Source: Gammaproteobacteria bacterium (GTDB taxonomy: Bacteria; Pseudomonadota; Gammaproteobacteria; Xanthomonadales; Xanthomonadaceae). From it: 7,044 nucleotides of DNA. The stretch lies in contig JAHEBG010000058.1 in assembly GCA_024642445.1 (NCBI GenBank), forward strand, positions 1-7,044, given 5' to 3'. Below, one piece after another: positions 5,754 to 7,044 of the stretch (position 1 is its first letter; every line of letters begins with the position of its first letter). The position numbers and the translations under genes are program-made. The notes beneath the pieces were generated by a model. It saw only the letters and a program-made list of their open reading frames with translations. It had not been told where the DNA came from and made no database searches.

Positions 5754-6380
5754 GTGTCCTCTAAAACCAGCCAACGCATTCTGGATGTCGCACTGGATCT
5801 GTTCAATGAACAGGGCGAATCGACGATTTCAACCAATCATATTGCCGATGAACTCGATATCAGCCCCGGCAATTTGTATTACCACTACCGCAATAAAGAC
5901 GACATCATCGAGCAATTATTCCTCCGTTTTGAAAGCCGGATGGATGATGCGTTGCGCGTACCGGAAGGACGTGAAGTCACCCTTGAGGATGTCTGGCTGC
6001 AATTGCACCTGGTCTTCGAGTGCATCTGGAACTACCGCTTCCTGTACCGCGACCTAGTCAATATTCTAAGCAGAAACAGAAGCTTAAGGCTGAAATTTGC
6101 CCGGATCCTGAAGCGTGGATCTTCCAATGCGCACTTCATTATGAAAGGCCTGAACGATGCCGGCAGTATGCGCGCCAGTGCCGAAGAAATCGAAGGCCTT
6201 TCCACCAATATTCTGGTTCTGGCCACATTTTGGCTGAATTTCGCCAGCGTTCGCGGCGAAAAAGATGAACAGCGCGCGGTACGCCAAGGCATCGTTCAGG
6301 TCATGATGCTGGTATCGCCGTTCCTGCGTGACAGCGAGCGCGTGCATCTGCACAGCTTGATCGCCGCTTATAAAGATTAA
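5754..6380 (+). CDS. TetR/AcrR family transcriptional regulator
   Basis: A 208-residue one-component regulator. Residues about 6-52 form the TetR DNA-binding domain: [11 protein letters not shown] at 7-17, then I-S-T-N-H-I-A at 25-31 and the recognition block S-P-G-N-L-Y-Y-H-Y at 37-45 followed by K-D-D-I at 48-51. The rest is the helical ligand-binding domain; F-L-Y-R-D-L near 96-101 and R-N-R-S-L-R near 107-112 resemble the PF13972 type of C-terminal domain. The start is GTG at 5754, with GAAGG 6 bases upstream inside the end of the ACBP gene. Only one base separates the two genes, so translation is probably coupled. By position it most likely controls its own operon and the divergent reductase through the inverted repeats at 5442-5460, with an acyl-CoA or fatty acid as a plausible ligand. 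Ligand and targets are inferred. Confidence 0.9.
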   Translation: MSSKTSQRILDVALDLFNEQGESTISTNHIADELDISPGNLYYHYRNKDDIIEQLFLRFESRMDDALRVPEGREVTLEDVWLQLHLVFECIWNYRFLYRDLVNILSRNRSLRLKFARILKRGSSNAHFIMKGLNDAGSMRASAEEIEGLSTNILVLATFWLNFASVRGEKDEQRAVRQGIVQVMMLVSPFLRDSERVHLHSLIAAYKD

Positions 6381-6392
6381 GCCATTGTTCAA

Positions 6393-6402
6393 CAAGTACT
6401 TG
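6393..6402. promoter_or_regulatory. Perfect 10-bp palindrome at the rpmJ -35 region
   Basis: CAAGTACTTG at 6393-6402 is a perfect palindrome that overlaps the first bases of the candidate rpmJ -35 element. It could be a small operator or a chance match; no T-run follows, so it is not a terminator for the TetR gene. Confidence 0.25.
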
Positions 6403-6428
6403 CTTTTCGTGGCTATTTCCCCTACAAT
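6400..6428 (+). promoter_or_regulatory. Candidate sigma-70 promoter for rpmJ
   Basis: TTGCTT at 6400-6405 and TACAAT at 6423-6428 are 17 bases apart. The -10 matches at 5 of 6 positions and the -35 at 3 of 6. The transcript would start near 6435, leaving about 30 bases of leader that includes the AGGAAG ribosome binding site. This lets rpmJ be expressed independently of the upstream TetR gene. Confidence 0.5.
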
Positions 6429-6466
6429 TGCCGCTTCCCGTTTGCCGTTGTATTAGGAAGACCCCC

Positions 6467-6592
6467 ATGAAAGTCCTGAATTCCCTCAAATCGGCCAAAA
6501 CCCGCCACCGTGACTGCAAAGTCGTGCGTCGTCGCGGCAAGGTTTTCGTCATTTGCAAATCGAACCCCCGTTTCAAAGCCCGCCAGCGTTAA
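6467..6592 (+). CDS. rpmJ: 50S ribosomal protein L36 (zinc-ligand-poor, YkgO-like form)
   Basis: A 41-residue, very basic protein (M-K-V-L-N-S-L at the start, then C17-K-V-V-R-R-R-G, V-I-C30-K-S-N-P-R-F-K and a final A-R-Q-R). It is a component of the large ribosomal subunit. It is the form with a short N-terminal insertion that E. coli makes from ykgO, and is very close to the single L36 I recall from Xanthomonas. Canonical L36 binds zinc with three Cys and one His; here only Cys17 and Cys30 remain, the first Cys position is His14 and the usual His is replaced by Phe or Lys. AGGAAG at 6455-6460 is the ribosome binding site, 6 bases before the ATG. The gene is a single unit with its own promoter and terminator, away from the main ribosomal protein operons as far as the window shows. 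Confidence 0.96.
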   Translation: MKVLNSLKSAKTRHRDCKVVRRRGKVFVICKSNPRFKARQR

Positions 6593-6611
6593 TCCGCTCC
6601 GGTAAGGCAAG

Positions 6612-6639
6612 AAAAAGCCGGCTTTTGCCGGCTTTTTTT
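6612..6639 (+). terminator. Intrinsic terminator after rpmJ
   Basis: GCCGGC at 6617-6622 and 6627-6632 pair around a TTTT loop, extended by A5 on the left and a T7 run at 6633-6639 on the right. It begins about 20 bases after the rpmJ stop and separates rpmJ from the agmatine deiminase gene. Confidence 0.9.
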
Positions 6640-6663
6640 ATGGCAACTGAAGCTGTGCTGCCT

Positions 6664-6672
6664 TGCTACACT
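6664..6672 (+). promoter_or_regulatory. Possible extended -10 promoter for the agmatine deiminase gene
   Basis: TGC-TACACT at 6664-6672 is an extended -10 type motif (TG-n followed by a hexamer with 4 of 6 consensus bases). No good -35 is seen 16-18 bases upstream. The expected leader is about 20 bases. A promoter somewhere in 6640-6697 is likely because a strong terminator lies just before. Confidence 0.35.
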
Positions 6673-6697
6673 GAACGTTCCATCACCTGAGATAGCC

Positions 6698-7044
6698 ATG
6701 ACCGAACGCCTAAGATTTCCTGCCGAATGGGAACCCCAGTCCGCCATTCTGATGGCCTGGCCGCATGCCGGAACCGATTGGGCAACACGCCTTAAGTCCG
6801 TGCAGTCCTGTTTTGCAGGCCTGTGCAGCGCCATCAGCCAATACCAGCCTTTACTGCTTCTGGTGCCCGATGAGGTTACTGAAGCCAATGCCGTTGCCGC
6901 ACTGGCGGTATCCGGATGTCGCATGACCTCGGTGCAGTTCCTTCGCTTGCCGTACAACGATACCTGGCTGCGTGACAGTGGACCGATTACGCTTCAAGAA
7001 AACGACGGATTCCGCTTGCTGGATTTCCACTTTACCGCCTGGGG
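6698..7044 (+). CDS. aguA: Agmatine deiminase family protein, N-terminal part
   Basis: The reading frame is open from the ATG at 6698 to the window edge, 115 complete codons, so roughly the first third of a protein usually near 350 residues is present. The start matches peptidyl-arginine/agmatine deiminases: P-A-E-W-E-P-Q at 8-14, M-A-W-P-H near 19-23, Y-N-D-T-W-L-R-D-S-G-P at 86-96, and D-F-H-F-T-A-W at 109-115. The W-x-R-D-x-G-P block holds substrate-binding residues of the family; the catalytic Cys would lie in the missing C-terminal part. Agmatine deiminase turns agmatine into N-carbamoylputrescine and ammonia on the way to putrescine, often beside an N-carbamoylputrescine amidase gene, which may follow outside the window. 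The start region shares 13 bases, TGAGATAGCCATG, with the PHA system gene. The family is sure; agmatine as the substrate is likely but not proven. Confidence 0.9.
   Translation, partial: MTERLRFPAEWEPQSAILMAWPHAGTDWATRLKSVQSCFAGLCSAISQYQPLLLLVPDEVTEANAVAALAVSGCRMTSVQFLRLPYNDTWLRDSGPITLQENDGFRLLDFHFTAW

Noticed and set aside
6393..6402. Palindrome after the TetR gene considered as its terminator
   Set aside because: The stem would be only 5 bp with no loop and no following T-run; it lies in the rpmJ promoter instead.

Overview
The window looks like chromosomal DNA of a gammaproteobacterium of the Xanthomonadales (Lysobacterales) type. The best pointers are a 41-residue, zinc-ligand-poor ribosomal protein L36 that reads like the Xanthomonas form, a FFLEELY-motif protein of the kind annotated in that order, and a PhaF/PhaI-type phasin. 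Base composition looks moderate (roughly mid-50s % GC by eye, not counted), which is low for Xanthomonas itself, so I do not name a genus. There are no insertion sequences, phage genes, tRNAs, rRNAs or CRISPR arrays. Coding density is high and there is no gene-free stretch longer than about 120 bases.

Layout. (1) 1-165, minus: N-terminal part of an FHA-domain protein, cut by the window edge. (2) 258-532, plus: a small polyhydroxyalkanoic acid (PHA) system protein whose first codons are in a different frame from the rest, consistent with one missing base near 275. (3) 525-1247, minus: a FFLEELY-motif protein of unknown function, meeting the previous gene tail to tail with an 8-base overlap. 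(4) 1322-2548, plus: a patatin-like lipase with its catalytic motifs intact. (5) 2646-3269, plus: a phasin with lysine-rich tails at both ends. (6) 3276-3371: two terminators in a row, the second bidirectional. (7) 3390-5378, minus: a 662-residue double-SDR protein resembling two-domain fatty acyl-CoA reductases. (8) 5379-5494: a divergent control region with a strong minus-strand promoter overlapping AT-rich inverted repeats. (9) 5495-5752 and 5754-6380, plus: an acyl-CoA-binding protein and a TetR-family regulator, one base apart. (10) 6467-6592, plus: rpmJ (L36) with its own promoter and terminator. (11) 6698-7044, plus: start of an agmatine deiminase family gene, cut by the window edge.

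How the genes fit together. The left half centres on PHA granules (PHA system protein, phasin, and possibly the patatin and FFLEELY proteins). The right half centres on acyl-CoA (acyl-CoA reductase, acyl-CoA-binding protein and a TetR regulator around one shared control region). Both use acyl-CoA-derived carbon, so the region may be a storage-lipid neighbourhood in which fatty acyl groups go either to granule polymer or to fatty alcohol or wax ester. That link is inference: no PHA synthase (phaC) and no wax ester synthase lies in the window. rpmJ and the agmatine deiminase gene are separate housekeeping or metabolic units.
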